From the NCBI GenBank assembly GCA_900555715.1, contig USMC01000002.1:1-64000 (forward strand): a stretch of 64,000 bases of DNA. Reading direction: 5' to 3'. The position numbers and the translations under genes were made by a program. Below the pieces are notes generated by a model that was given only the letters and a program-made list of their open reading frames with translations, was not told the origin of the DNA and ran no database searches. This DNA is from an uncultured Porphyromonadaceae bacterium (GTDB lineage Bacteria > Bacteroidota > Bacteroidia > Bacteroidales > Muribaculaceae). Shown here in pieces: positions 26,681 through 35,088 of this stretch; position 1 is the stretch's first letter; each line of letters begins with the position of its first letter.

Positions 26681-26719
26681 TCATCCGACATTCGTCAACA
26701 ATCTAATATAACGATCATT

Positions 26720-27220
26720 ATGAAGATAATTAAATATATTCTGTTTTCTCTCGTCGGTCTGCTTGCCTCAGCCTCTTTCTCGGCGTGCGAGTCTCCTGAC
26801 AAGGAATTCGAACATGACAATAACCTTATCGCCTGGATGCAGCTCTGTCTGCGTGCCGGCGCACAGGGTCTCCCCGGTGTAATTGAGGAGTATGACGCTC
26901 AGGGCAATCTCGTGCCTACCGATGAGGTGACAGTAGAGCGAGTCAAAGGCGGCTACGGTATCATCAGGTTCGTGCTCGACCTCGACTATAAGGGCGAATA
27001 CGACCCCGAACACTGTTACCTCAATACCTCGCTTACTTTCGACGAAGTGATCAAACCCGGTCTCGCCGGCATCAAGAATATTACCAACCGTAATGCCGAG
27101 GGTGTCGCCCAGGGCATCAAGTTTACCGTTCACTCCGGCATAGGCACAACCCGCGAATACACCGTCATCGGCTACTTCGACGGTGAATATCAAGTTGCTC
27201 CCGAAGCATCAGGTAATTAA
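26720..27220 (+). CDS. accessory lipoprotein in SusE position, 166 aa
   Basis: Signal peptide with a lipobox ending SAC (Cys at residue 23), then acidic SPDKEFEHDN. The mature part has alternating beta strands and no motif I recognise. It follows susD by 39 bases and is probably cotranscribed. Third genes in such operons usually encode surface glycan-binding lipoproteins, but this one is short and may instead be a structural partner of the fourth gene. Function not assigned. Confidence 0.72.
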   Translation: MKIIKYILFSLVGLLASASFSACESPDKEFEHDNNLIAWMQLCLRAGAQGLPGVIEEYDAQGNLVPTDEVTVERVKGGYGIIRFVLDLDYKGEYDPEHCYLNTSLTFDEVIKPGLAGIKNITNRNAEGVAQGIKFTVHSGIGTTREYTVIGYFDGEYQVAPEASGN

Positions 27221-27248
27221 TTTCTAACGTTTTTTATCTCAGACACAA

Positions 27249-28787
27249 ATGAAACTCAATTATAGCAAACACGCCCTGACTGCTGCTGCCGCTCTGTTGG
27301 CTGTCCTTGCAAGCTCTTGCAAAGACGACATCACCGACACCCTCTCAGAGCAGGCATACATCGAGCCGGATGCTTTCTATGTACCCTCGGCTGTCGACCA
27401 GACGCGCATCTACAAGGCTCAGCTCAACGCTACCCAGGATACTTTCTTTATCCGTGTGCCTCAGAACGTCGATCCTGTCAAAGAACTCACCGCAGCAGTT
27501 CCTAAGTTCTATCTTAGCCTCGGTGCAACGGTAACGCCCGCTATAACCGAAGCTCAAAACTTCGCTGACCGTGACAACGCTCCCAAATACACCGTTACCG
27601 CCAAGAACGGAGCAACACGTACCTATTATGTCAGCTATGTCGTTGTAGAGCCTATGCTCCTCGACAAAGGCGAGCTCCCCGCAAGTATCGACCTCTTCTG
27701 TTCGGCTAAAATCGGCGAAAATGAATTCGGCTTCAACGGCGACATCATAGCTTCACCCGCATTCTGCGGTCTCGACAATGTTGTGATGTTCTCACGCAAG
27801 TACAACACTCTCCGTGCTTATGATCTTCCCTCGCTTAACGTTCATGGCGCCAAAGGTGAGCTTCAGACAGATCCGGCTTTTGATGTCAAAGACGTCGTGG
27901 CTGTTACGTCCGATTCCAAGGGTCATCTCGTTGTGGCAGTAGGCGGCTTCAAGTCAGGTCACACTAAATTCTTCTATTACACATCCCCTGACGAGGCTCC
28001 TGTTGCCATTGAAGGGGAGACCCACACAAGCGTTGAGTACGAGGAAGGCGAGCCCGGCATGATGGGCACTTATATCAGCTGTACAGGCGACGTCACCACT
28101 CAGGCTGTCATTGCCTTCGGTGGCGAGCGCGACGCTCTCGGTACTCACTACAAATACTACATTTCAGGCGCCATACTCCGCACCGACAACTATGAAACCA
28201 TCCATACCGGCTATCCTTCCAACGATATGAACGAGTTCCAGATGATTTCGTTCTTCTCTACCAAGAAGAATTCGGCTTATCTCATCGGTGACTGCCAGAA
28301 GTCAGAGAAAACCGACAACATGCGTAATGAAGTTGAGATCCGTCTCAACGACAACCTTGGCAACACTATCGCTCAGGCGGACTACTATCAGACTGCGTAC
28401 AACTCATGGCAGGGATGGTGGCAGCGTACCGGTCAGGCTCCAAGCAAGAAGGGCGCGCGTCGCCCGACTGTTCACGCCATGAATCTCAACGGAGTCGAAC
28501 TTGCTCTCTTCTCTACCGGCGGCGGGGATGGCGCTCCTCAAATGCAGCGCACACTTATCACCGACAAGAACCTCGGCGTATATTATACAGACTATGGCGC
28601 ATTCGACGGCACGTGGCTTTTCAAAATCGGTTCTGAGACGTCGACACCATGGATCGACTATTACACAGGTTCATGTGTGATGTGCGACTGGTGTTTCGAC
28701 GACGAAAAGCAGCAGGGTTACATCGCCGTATGGTACGAACGCCGCGGTCTCATGATTTACGATGTAAGTTGTATCAAGATGATCTGA
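27249..28787 (+). CDS. surface lipoprotein with DUF5018-like N-terminus, 512 aa
   Basis: Lipobox LASSC puts the Cys near residue 24. Residues about 50-135 look like a DUF5018-type domain (FYLSLGATVTPAITEAQNF, then YTVTAKNGATRTYYVSYVV). Residues 145-512 form a repetitive beta-rich region like a beta-propeller (repeated strands such as VVAVTSDSKGHLVVAVGG and CDWCFDDEKQQGYIAVWYE). It ends the SusC/D operon; a terminator follows 24 bases later. Probable surface glycan- or protein-binding component; ligand unknown. Confidence 0.75.
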   Translation: MKLNYSKHALTAAAALLAVLASSCKDDITDTLSEQAYIEPDAFYVPSAVDQTRIYKAQLNATQDTFFIRVPQNVDPVKELTAAVPKFYLSLGATVTPAITEAQNFADRDNAPKYTVTAKNGATRTYYVSYVVVEPMLLDKGELPASIDLFCSAKIGENEFGFNGDIIASPAFCGLDNVVMFSRKYNTLRAYDLPSLNVHGAKGELQTDPAFDVKDVVAVTSDSKGHLVVAVGGFKSGHTKFFYYTSPDEAPVAIEGETHTSVEYEEGEPGMMGTYISCTGDVTTQAVIAFGGERDALGTHYKYYISGAILRTDNYETIHTGYPSNDMNEFQMISFFSTKKNSAYLIGDCQKSEKTDNMRNEVEIRLNDNLGNTIAQADYYQTAYNSWQGWWQRTGQAPSKKGARRPTVHAMNLNGVELALFSTGGGDGAPQMQRTLITDKNLGVYYTDYGAFDGTWLFKIGSETSTPWIDYYTGSCVMCDWCFDDEKQQGYIAVWYERRGLMIYDVSCIKMI

Positions 28788-28810
28788 TGCACTGATATCC
28801 CCAACCATAC

Positions 28811-28848
28811 AAGAGGGTGTGTCGATTTTTTCGATGCACCCTCTTTTC
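28811..28848 (+). terminator. terminator of the SusC/D operon
   Basis: Arms AAGAGGGTG (28811-28819) and CACCCTCTT (28837-28845), with an inner TCGA-TTTTTT-TCGA, then TTTT. Confidence 0.85.
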
Positions 28849-28896
28849 ATTTTTTTGGCAACACATCGCAATTACGCAATTACTTGCAGTTAAAAT

Positions 28897-28927
28897 TTTG
28901 GCTTGCGATAAAAAATGGTTAACTTTG
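28897..28927 (+). promoter_or_regulatory. promoter of pyrH
   Basis: TTTG (28897-28900), 19-base spacer, TAACTTTG (28920-28927): an exact match to the Bacteroidota consensus. Start codon at 28970. Confidence 0.8.
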
Positions 28928-28969
28928 CCGAAACTCTGAAAAACAATATAAAAGCGCCTTTCAAACGTT

Positions 28970-29680
28970 ATGAAGACAATATATAAGAAAATACTTCTCA
29001 AGCTCAGCGGCGAATCGCTGATGGGACATCAGGGCTATGGCATTGACCCGGAGCGTCTGGGTTCCTATGCGCGTCAGATAGCGGAACTTGCCGATGCTGG
29101 CGTTCAGGTTGCAATCGTTATCGGCGGCGGCAATATATTCCGCGGTCTGTCGGGTGCATCGAAAGGTTTCGACCGTGTCAAGGGCGATCAGATGGGAATG
29201 CTTGCGACAGTCATCAACTCTCTTGCCCTGAGCTCGGCGCTCGAAAGTCTCGGCAAGCCGGCAAAAGTGCTCACTTCCATAGCCATGTCGCCTATCGGCG
29301 AGGGCTACAGCACGGCGAAGGCTCTCGACATGCTTGCGGAAGGTAAGATTGTCATCATTGCCGGCGGCACGGGCAATCCGTTCTTCACCACCGACACGGC
29401 ATCGGCTCTGCGCGCCGTAGAAATCAAGGCCGACGTCATGCTCAAAGGCACGCGTGTCGACGGCATCTACACCGCCGACCCCGAAAAAGACCCGACAGCG
29501 ACGAAATTCGACAAAATCACCTACGACGAAATCTACAACCGCGGTCTCCGCATCATGGACCTCACCGCTACCACGCTGTGCCGCGAAAACGGCATGAAGA
29601 TAGTAGTTTTCGACATGGACACTCCCGGCAATCTCGCCAAAGTGCTCGCCGGAGATCCCATAGGCACGCTTGTTTACTGA
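28970..29680 (+). CDS. pyrH: UMP kinase
   Basis: 236 residues, hexameric amino-acid-kinase fold enzyme that converts UMP to [16 protein letters not shown] opens the protein, [12 protein letters not shown] (50-61) binds phosphate, and [13 protein letters not shown] is the conserved active-site segment. A frr gene begins 22 bases after the stop, the common pyrH-frr order. Identification secure. Confidence 0.97.
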   Translation: MKTIYKKILLKLSGESLMGHQGYGIDPERLGSYARQIAELADAGVQVAIVIGGGNIFRGLSGASKGFDRVKGDQMGMLATVINSLALSSALESLGKPAKVLTSIAMSPIGEGYSTAKALDMLAEGKIVIIAGGTGNPFFTTDTASALRAVEIKADVMLKGTRVDGIYTADPEKDPTATKFDKITYDEIYNRGLRIMDLTATTLCRENGMKIVVFDMDTPGNLAKVLAGDPIGTLVY

Positions 29681-29702
29681 AAAATACAAAACCCCTATAA
29701 CC

Positions 29703-30263
29703 ATGACCGACCCTAAGACATTCATTGAGCCCGCCGAAGAAAAAATGGCAATGGCAGTGGCTTATCTGGAAGAGACTCTCCAGCGCATACGCGCCGGTAA
29801 GGCAAATCCCAAGATTCTCGACGCAGTCCGCGTAGAATACTACGGTTCGATGGCACCGATTTCCAATGTTGCCAACATCAGCGTACCCGATGCACGCACC
29901 ATAGTCATCACCCCCTGGGAGAAAACCATGTTCAAGCCCATTGAGAAAGCTATTCTCAACTCTGAAGTAGGCATAACTCCCGAGAACAACGGTGAGGTGA
30001 TCCGCCTCAACATCCCGCCGCTGACCGAAGACCGCCGCAAGTCTCTTGTCAAGCAGTGCAAGGCAGAGGTGGAGAATGCAAAGGTGTCTGTCCGCAATGC
30101 GCGACGCGACGCTATCGAGGGACTCAAGAAGGCTATCAAACAGGGTATGCCCGAAGACGTCGAGAAAGACGCCGAGGCAAAGACGCAGAAGATACACGAC
30201 AAATACCTCAAGCAGATCGACGAGCTTTTCGCTGCCAAGGAAAAAGAAATTCTCACAGTATAA
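29703..30263 (+). CDS. frr: ribosome recycling factor
   Basis: 186 residues from the ATG at 29703; an in-frame start at 29670 would overlap pyrH and is not needed. Domain I is a three-helix bundle with [13 protein letters not shown], and [15 protein letters not shown] and [18 protein letters not shown] are hallmark segments. It splits post-termination ribosomes together with EF-G. Standard length. Confidence 0.97.
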   Translation: MTDPKTFIEPAEEKMAMAVAYLEETLQRIRAGKANPKILDAVRVEYYGSMAPISNVANISVPDARTIVITPWEKTMFKPIEKAILNSEVGITPENNGEVIRLNIPPLTEDRRKSLVKQCKAEVENAKVSVRNARRDAIEGLKKAIKQGMPEDVEKDAEAKTQKIHDKYLKQIDELFAAKEKEILTV

Positions 30264-30280
30264 CAAATACGATATAACAC

Positions 30281-30336
30281 TGTCCGGCGCCCGTGCGCCG
30301 CTCCGGATTCCGGTGCGGCATCCCGGTCACCGGACA
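30281..30336 (+). repeat. GC-rich inverted repeat between frr and korA
   Basis: TGTCCGG (30281-30287) and CCGGACA (30330-30336) flank a GC-rich loop that also contains GGCGC and CCGG repeats. No T-run follows, so it is not a canonical terminator. Confidence 0.55.
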
Positions 30337-30356
30337 TGATAATGCAATAACCAATC

Positions 30357-32204
30357 ATGTTGGAAAACACAAACGTCAAGACGTGCGACAAGGTAGTCGT
30401 GCGCTTCTCAGGCGACTCAGGCGACGGAATGCAGCTTGCCGGAAACATCTTTACCAATGTGTCGGCAGGGCTTGGCAATCAGGTGTCGACCTTTCCCGAC
30501 TATCCTGCCGAAATACGTGCTCCGCAAGGTTCGCTTGGCGGAGTGTCCGGCTTCCAGGTGAGTGTCGGCAGAGGCGTGCACACCCCCGGCGATGCCTGCG
30601 ATGTGCTTGTGGCGATGAATGCCGCAGCTCTCAAGCAGAATATCAAATTCCTCAAACCGGGAGGCGTTGTCATTGTCGACATCGATTCGTTCAAGGAATC
30701 AGACCTTAAAAAAGCGCTGTATACCACCGACCGTCCATTCGAGGAGCTCGGTATCCGCGACCAGATTGTAGAGGTGCCGGTCACTACTATGACCAAAGCG
30801 GCTCTCGCCGACAGCGGTCTCGACAACAAAAGTATCCTCAAGTGCCGTAACATTTTCGCTCTCGGTCTGGTGTGCTGGCTCTTCGACCGCCCGGTCGATG
30901 CCGCTCTCAGACATCTGAAAACCAAATTCGCCAAGAAACAGGCTGTCTATGAGGCAAACGCTATCGTTCTTCAGACCGGCTATGACTACGGTCACAACAT
31001 CCACGCCAGCGTCAGCACCTACCGCATAGAGACCGACGAGCCCCGACCGGGCATATATACCGACATCAACGGCAACACGGCAACGGCGTGGGGTCTGATA
31101 ATGGCTTCGGAGAAGTGCGGTCGTCCGCTCTTCCTCGGCTCATATCCCATCACTCCCGCCACTGATATCCTCCACGAACTTGCCAAGCGCAAGGACCTCG
31201 GTGTGAAGGCCTGCCAGATGGAGGATGAGATTGCAGGCGTATGCTCTGCGATAGGCGCCTCCTTCGCCGGCGATCTTGCCGTGACGTCCACATCGGGTCC
31301 CGGTCTGGCGCTCAAGAGCGAAGGCATAGGTCTTGCCGTGATGGCAGAGCTTCCGCTTGTCGTGATCGACGTTCAGCGCGGCGGTCCGTCGACGGGTCTG
31401 CCTACGAAAACCGAGCAGACCGACCTTATGCAGGCGCTCTACGGGCGCAACGGCGAGTCGCCCGTGGCAGTGGTGGCTCCCGCCACTCCCACCGACTGCT
31501 TCACCATGGCATTCGAGGCATGCCGCATCGCCGTAGAGCACATGACGCCTGTCATCATGCTCAGCGACGCTTTCATCGGCAACGGTTCTTCGGCGTGGCG
31601 TGTGCCCGACGAGGATGAATATCCTGCCATAAAGACGCCGGATGTCCCTGCCGACATGATTGCAAGGGGAGAGTGGAGTCCTTATCTGCGCCGCGACAAC
31701 CTCGGACGTTACTGGCCTATGGGCGGCACGGAAGGTGCCATGCACCGTCTCGGCGGTCTGGAGAAAAACGCCGAAACAGGCGCGATATCCAACGACCCCG
31801 CCAATCACGAGCGCATGGTGCTTCTTCGCCGTGAAAAAGTGGCACGTATTGCCGACGACATACCGCAGCTTGAAGTGTGCGGCGATGCCGGTGCCGACAC
31901 TCTGCTGATAGGCTGGGGCGGTACGTACGGACATCTGCGTACAGCCGCCGAAGAGCTGAACAAGGCAGGAAAACGCGTCGCTCTGGCTCATTTCCGCTAT
32001 ATCAACCCGCTTCCGGCAAACACTGCGGAAGTTCTGGGACGCTATAAGCGTTTCATCGTCGCCGAGCTCAATACGGGTATGTTCGCCGATTATCTGCAGG
32101 CGAAATTCAATAAGTATAACTTCCTTCGTATCAATAAAATTCAGGGACAGCCGTTCTCGGTCGGCGAACTTGTAGAGCGTGCGGGGAAACTTATGGAAGA
32201 ATAA
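30357..32204 (+). CDS. korA: 2-oxoacid:ferredoxin oxidoreductase, fused gamma-alpha subunit
   Basis: 615 residues. The gamma domain is about residues 10-190 (VVVRFSGDSGDGMQLAG), and the alpha domain follows (ITPATDILHELAK, then TSGPGLALKSEGIGLAV and DVQRGGPSTGLPTKTEQTD). This gamma-alpha fusion is the Bacteroidota KorA type that pairs with a TPP-binding beta subunit. The complex oxidises 2-oxoglutarate or related 2-oxoacids to acyl-CoA and reduces ferredoxin, or runs in reverse. It precedes korB by 3 bases. Which 2-oxoacid is inferred only. Confidence 0.93.
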   Translation: MLENTNVKTCDKVVVRFSGDSGDGMQLAGNIFTNVSAGLGNQVSTFPDYPAEIRAPQGSLGGVSGFQVSVGRGVHTPGDACDVLVAMNAAALKQNIKFLKPGGVVIVDIDSFKESDLKKALYTTDRPFEELGIRDQIVEVPVTTMTKAALADSGLDNKSILKCRNIFALGLVCWLFDRPVDAALRHLKTKFAKKQAVYEANAIVLQTGYDYGHNIHASVSTYRIETDEPRPGIYTDINGNTATAWGLIMASEKCGRPLFLGSYPITPATDILHELAKRKDLGVKACQMEDEIAGVCSAIGASFAGDLAVTSTSGPGLALKSEGIGLAVMAELPLVVIDVQRGGPSTGLPTKTEQTDLMQALYGRNGESPVAVVAPATPTDCFTMAFEACRIAVEHMTPVIMLSDAFIGNGSSAWRVPDEDEYPAIKTPDVPADMIARGEWSPYLRRDNLGRYWPMGGTEGAMHRLGGLEKNAETGAISNDPANHERMVLLRREKVARIADDIPQLEVCGDAGADTLLIGWGGTYGHLRTAAEELNKAGKRVALAHFRYINPLPANTAEVLGRYKRFIVAELNTGMFADYLQAKFNKYNFLRINKIQGQPFSVGELVERAGKLMEE

Positions 32205-32207
32205 AAA

Positions 32208-33224
32208 ATGGAACAGAACAAATATACATTCGCCGATTTCAAGAGCGACCAGGCAGTGCGCTGGTGTGCCGGCTGCGGCGACCATGCCATCCTCAACACT
32301 CTTCAGAAAGCGATGGCGGAGATAGGCGTCGCTCCTCATAAGACTGCCGTCATCTCCGGCATAGGATGCAGCTCGCGTCTGCCGTACTACATGAATACCT
32401 ACGGTTTCCATACCATCCACGGACGTGCTGCGGCAGTAGCAACAGGCTATAAGGTTGCGAATCCGGAGATGACAGTGTGGCAGATTTCCGGCGACGGCGA
32501 CGGACTCGCTATCGGCGGCAACCACTTCATTCATGCCGTGCGCCGTAATATCGACATAAACATCATCCTGTTCAACAATAAGATATACGGTCTTACCAAA
32601 GGTCAGTATTCTCCGACGAGCGATCGCGGTTTTGTGTCAAAATCGAGTCCTTACGGTACTACGGAAGACCCGTTTGTCCCCGCCGAGCTTGTCTTCGGCG
32701 CACGTGGTACCTTCTTCGCCCGTTCCATCGACGTCGAGCTTGACACTTCGCGCGAAATCATGGTCGCCGCCGCCCGCCACAAAGGCACGTCGGTATGCGA
32801 AATCCTCCAGAACTGCATGATTTTCAACAACGGCATCCACAATCCCATCACCGACAAGGCTGTGCGCGCCGACCGTACCATTGTCCTCCGTCACGGCGAA
32901 AAGATGATTTTCGGTGCCGACCGCAACAAAGGTCTTGTGCGCGACGGTTTTCTGCTCAAGGCGGTGACGATAGGCGAGGATGGCTATACGATGGACGATG
33001 TTCTTGTCCATGACGCCCATTGCGAGTCGAACTTCCTGCATCAGCAGCTTGCCATGATGGACGGTCTGGGCAGTCTGCCGCTGGCGCTCGGTGTGATCCG
33101 CGACGTAGCGGCGCCCACATATAACGACGGCGTATGTCAGCAGGTAGAGGAAGTGCGCGCGCGCAAAGGATTCTCACGCCTTCGCGACATGATTCTTGCC
33201 GGCGGAACGTGGGAGGTGAAGTGA
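32208..33224 (+). CDS. korB: 2-oxoacid:ferredoxin oxidoreductase, beta subunit
   Basis: 338 residues. WCAGCGDHAILN near the N-terminus and ISGIGCSSRLPYYMNTYG are typical; the TPP/Mg motif GDGDGLAIGGNHFIHA is followed by NNKIYGLTKGQYSPTS. TPP enzyme partner of KorA. Its stop precedes the mutL ATG by one base, so korAB-mutL may share a transcript. Confidence 0.94.
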   Translation: MEQNKYTFADFKSDQAVRWCAGCGDHAILNTLQKAMAEIGVAPHKTAVISGIGCSSRLPYYMNTYGFHTIHGRAAAVATGYKVANPEMTVWQISGDGDGLAIGGNHFIHAVRRNIDINIILFNNKIYGLTKGQYSPTSDRGFVSKSSPYGTTEDPFVPAELVFGARGTFFARSIDVELDTSREIMVAAARHKGTSVCEILQNCMIFNNGIHNPITDKAVRADRTIVLRHGEKMIFGADRNKGLVRDGFLLKAVTIGEDGYTMDDVLVHDAHCESNFLHQQLAMMDGLGSLPLALGVIRDVAAPTYNDGVCQQVEEVRARKGFSRLRDMILAGGTWEVK

Positions 33225-33225
33225 G

Positions 33226-35085
33226 ATGAACGCAGATGTAATCCGTCTTCTTCCCGATTCTGTCGCCAACCAGATTGCCGCCGGCGAGGTCATCCAGCGT
33301 CCGGCGTCGGTCATCAAGGAGCTGGTGGAAAACGCCATCGACGCGGGAGCGACAGAAATCAGCATCATCCTCAAAGATGCCGGCAGGACGCTAATTCAGG
33401 TCGTCGACAACGGCTGCGGCATGACGCCCACCGACGCGCGTATGGCGTTCGAGCGTCATGCCACCAGCAAGATTTCGTCGGCTGCCGACCTGTTCACGCT
33501 TCATACCATGGGCTTCCGCGGCGAGGCTCTGCCGTCGATTGCCGCCGTGGCGCAGGTAGAACTCCGCACTATGCGTCAGGGCGCCGAGACCGGAACGCGT
33601 CTGCTCATCAACGAGTCGAAGTTCGAGAGTCAGGAACCATGCTCCATGGTTCCCGGCACGAACATCATGGTGAAGAGTATTTTCTTCCACATGCCGGCGC
33701 GGCGGAAGTTCCTGAAAAAAGACAGCATCGAGCTCGGGCATATCCTGCGTGAGTTCGAGCGTCTTGCCCTTGTCAATACCTCGGTAGACTTCACTCTTAT
33801 CAGCGACGACCGCACCCTTCACCGTTTCGGTCCCGGAAACCTGAAGCAGCGCATAGGATCGCTGTTCGGCAAGAATCTGGAATCGCAGCTGGCGCATATA
33901 GAGACGGAAACATCGCTCGTCAGGATAGAAGGCTTCATCGGCATGCCGCGTTTCGCCAAGAAGCGCGGCTATCAGCAGTTCCTCTTTGTCAACGGGCGCA
34001 ACATGCGCCATCCGGTGTTCCATCGTGCCATTCTCAAATGCTACGAACAACTTATCAGTCCGGATGCCCAGCCGTCGTATTTTGTGAATTTCATAGTTGA
34101 GCCGTCGACGATAGATGTCAATATCCATCCGCAGAAATATGAAATAAAATTCGAGCATGAGCAGGCGATATGGCAGATTCTTGAGGCTGCCGTGCGCGAG
34201 ACATTAGGAAAGAACCAGGCGGCTGGCGCCATTGATTTCGACAATGCCGACGCTCCCGAGATTCCTGTCTTCAACCAGGGCAGCGAGTTGCGTCCGTCGT
34301 CCGACAACATCCCCCGGCAGCCGTATTCCTATACTCCGAAGAACCAGAGCGTTCCGCACGATTGGGAAAAGCTCTACCAGTCGTTCAGCGAGCAGCGCGA
34401 CGATGCTTTCACGTCGGGCTCTGCCGACTTTGTGCCCGACGAAGGGCTCATACCGTCCGAACGCAATTTCCCGGCAGAGACGCTACCCTTCGGGCAGGAA
34501 CCGGAGACTCAGACCGCAGTGACGGCGGCTTGTATGCAGCTTCACAACCGCTTCATTGTCACGTCGTCGCAGTCGGGACTGATGATTATCTCCCAGCACC
34601 GCGCGCATGTCAGGATTCTCTTCGAAAACTATATGAGTCAGCTTGCGGAAGGCTCTATGAGCTCCCAGATTCTTCTCTTTCCGGAAGATATGGAGCTTTC
34701 GCCGGCGCAAAACGCCACTCTGACCGCATCGCTCGGCGAGTTCGAGGCTCTTGGTTTCAATCTGTGCGACAACGGGGACATGCGCTGGAGTATCATCGCT
34801 GTACCGTCGCCTCTTACTTCCGTATCGCCCCTGGAGTCAGTAATGTCGATTATCGAAGACATCACCGAGCGCGGCGAAGCCGATGCGGAAACCCTCAGGA
34901 AGCCTCTTGCCCTCGCTATGGCGCGCAGTGCGGCAGTGCAGCCGGGTCAGCCCCTGTCGGCGGCTGATATGGACCGCATAGTCGCCGATCTCTTCCGGTG
35001 CTCCGAGCCCGCCCATACTCCCGACGGACAGCCGACGATGACGCTTCTGACAAATGACGAGATAGGCGACCGTTTCGCCCGATAG
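33226..35085 (+). CDS. mutL: DNA mismatch repair protein MutL
   Basis: 619 residues. GHKL ATPase domain (1-330): IAAGEVIQRPASVIKELVENA, DNGCGM, GFRGEALPSIAAVA. The C-terminal dimerisation domain begins near 430. In it the endonuclease-type motif DQHA is replaced by IISQHRAHV, and the CPHGRP-like end is TPDGQPT; so metal-binding residues are altered compared with nicking MutL proteins. MutL couples MutS to strand excision. ATPase identity is certain; endonuclease activity uncertain. Confidence 0.95.
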   Translation: MNADVIRLLPDSVANQIAAGEVIQRPASVIKELVENAIDAGATEISIILKDAGRTLIQVVDNGCGMTPTDARMAFERHATSKISSAADLFTLHTMGFRGEALPSIAAVAQVELRTMRQGAETGTRLLINESKFESQEPCSMVPGTNIMVKSIFFHMPARRKFLKKDSIELGHILREFERLALVNTSVDFTLISDDRTLHRFGPGNLKQRIGSLFGKNLESQLAHIETETSLVRIEGFIGMPRFAKKRGYQQFLFVNGRNMRHPVFHRAILKCYEQLISPDAQPSYFVNFIVEPSTIDVNIHPQKYEIKFEHEQAIWQILEAAVRETLGKNQAAGAIDFDNADAPEIPVFNQGSELRPSSDNIPRQPYSYTPKNQSVPHDWEKLYQSFSEQRDDAFTSGSADFVPDEGLIPSERNFPAETLPFGQEPETQTAVTAACMQLHNRFIVTSSQSGLMIISQHRAHVRILFENYMSQLAEGSMSSQILLFPEDMELSPAQNATLTASLGEFEALGFNLCDNGDMRWSIIAVPSPLTSVSPLESVMSIIEDITERGEADAETLRKPLALAMARSAAVQPGQPLSAADMDRIVADLFRCSEPAHTPDGQPTMTLLTNDEIGDRFAR

Positions 35086-35088
35086 ACG

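Noticed and set aside
31140..32534. 464-codon minus-strand frame
   Set aside because: Antisense to korA/korB, which have clear TPP-enzyme motifs.
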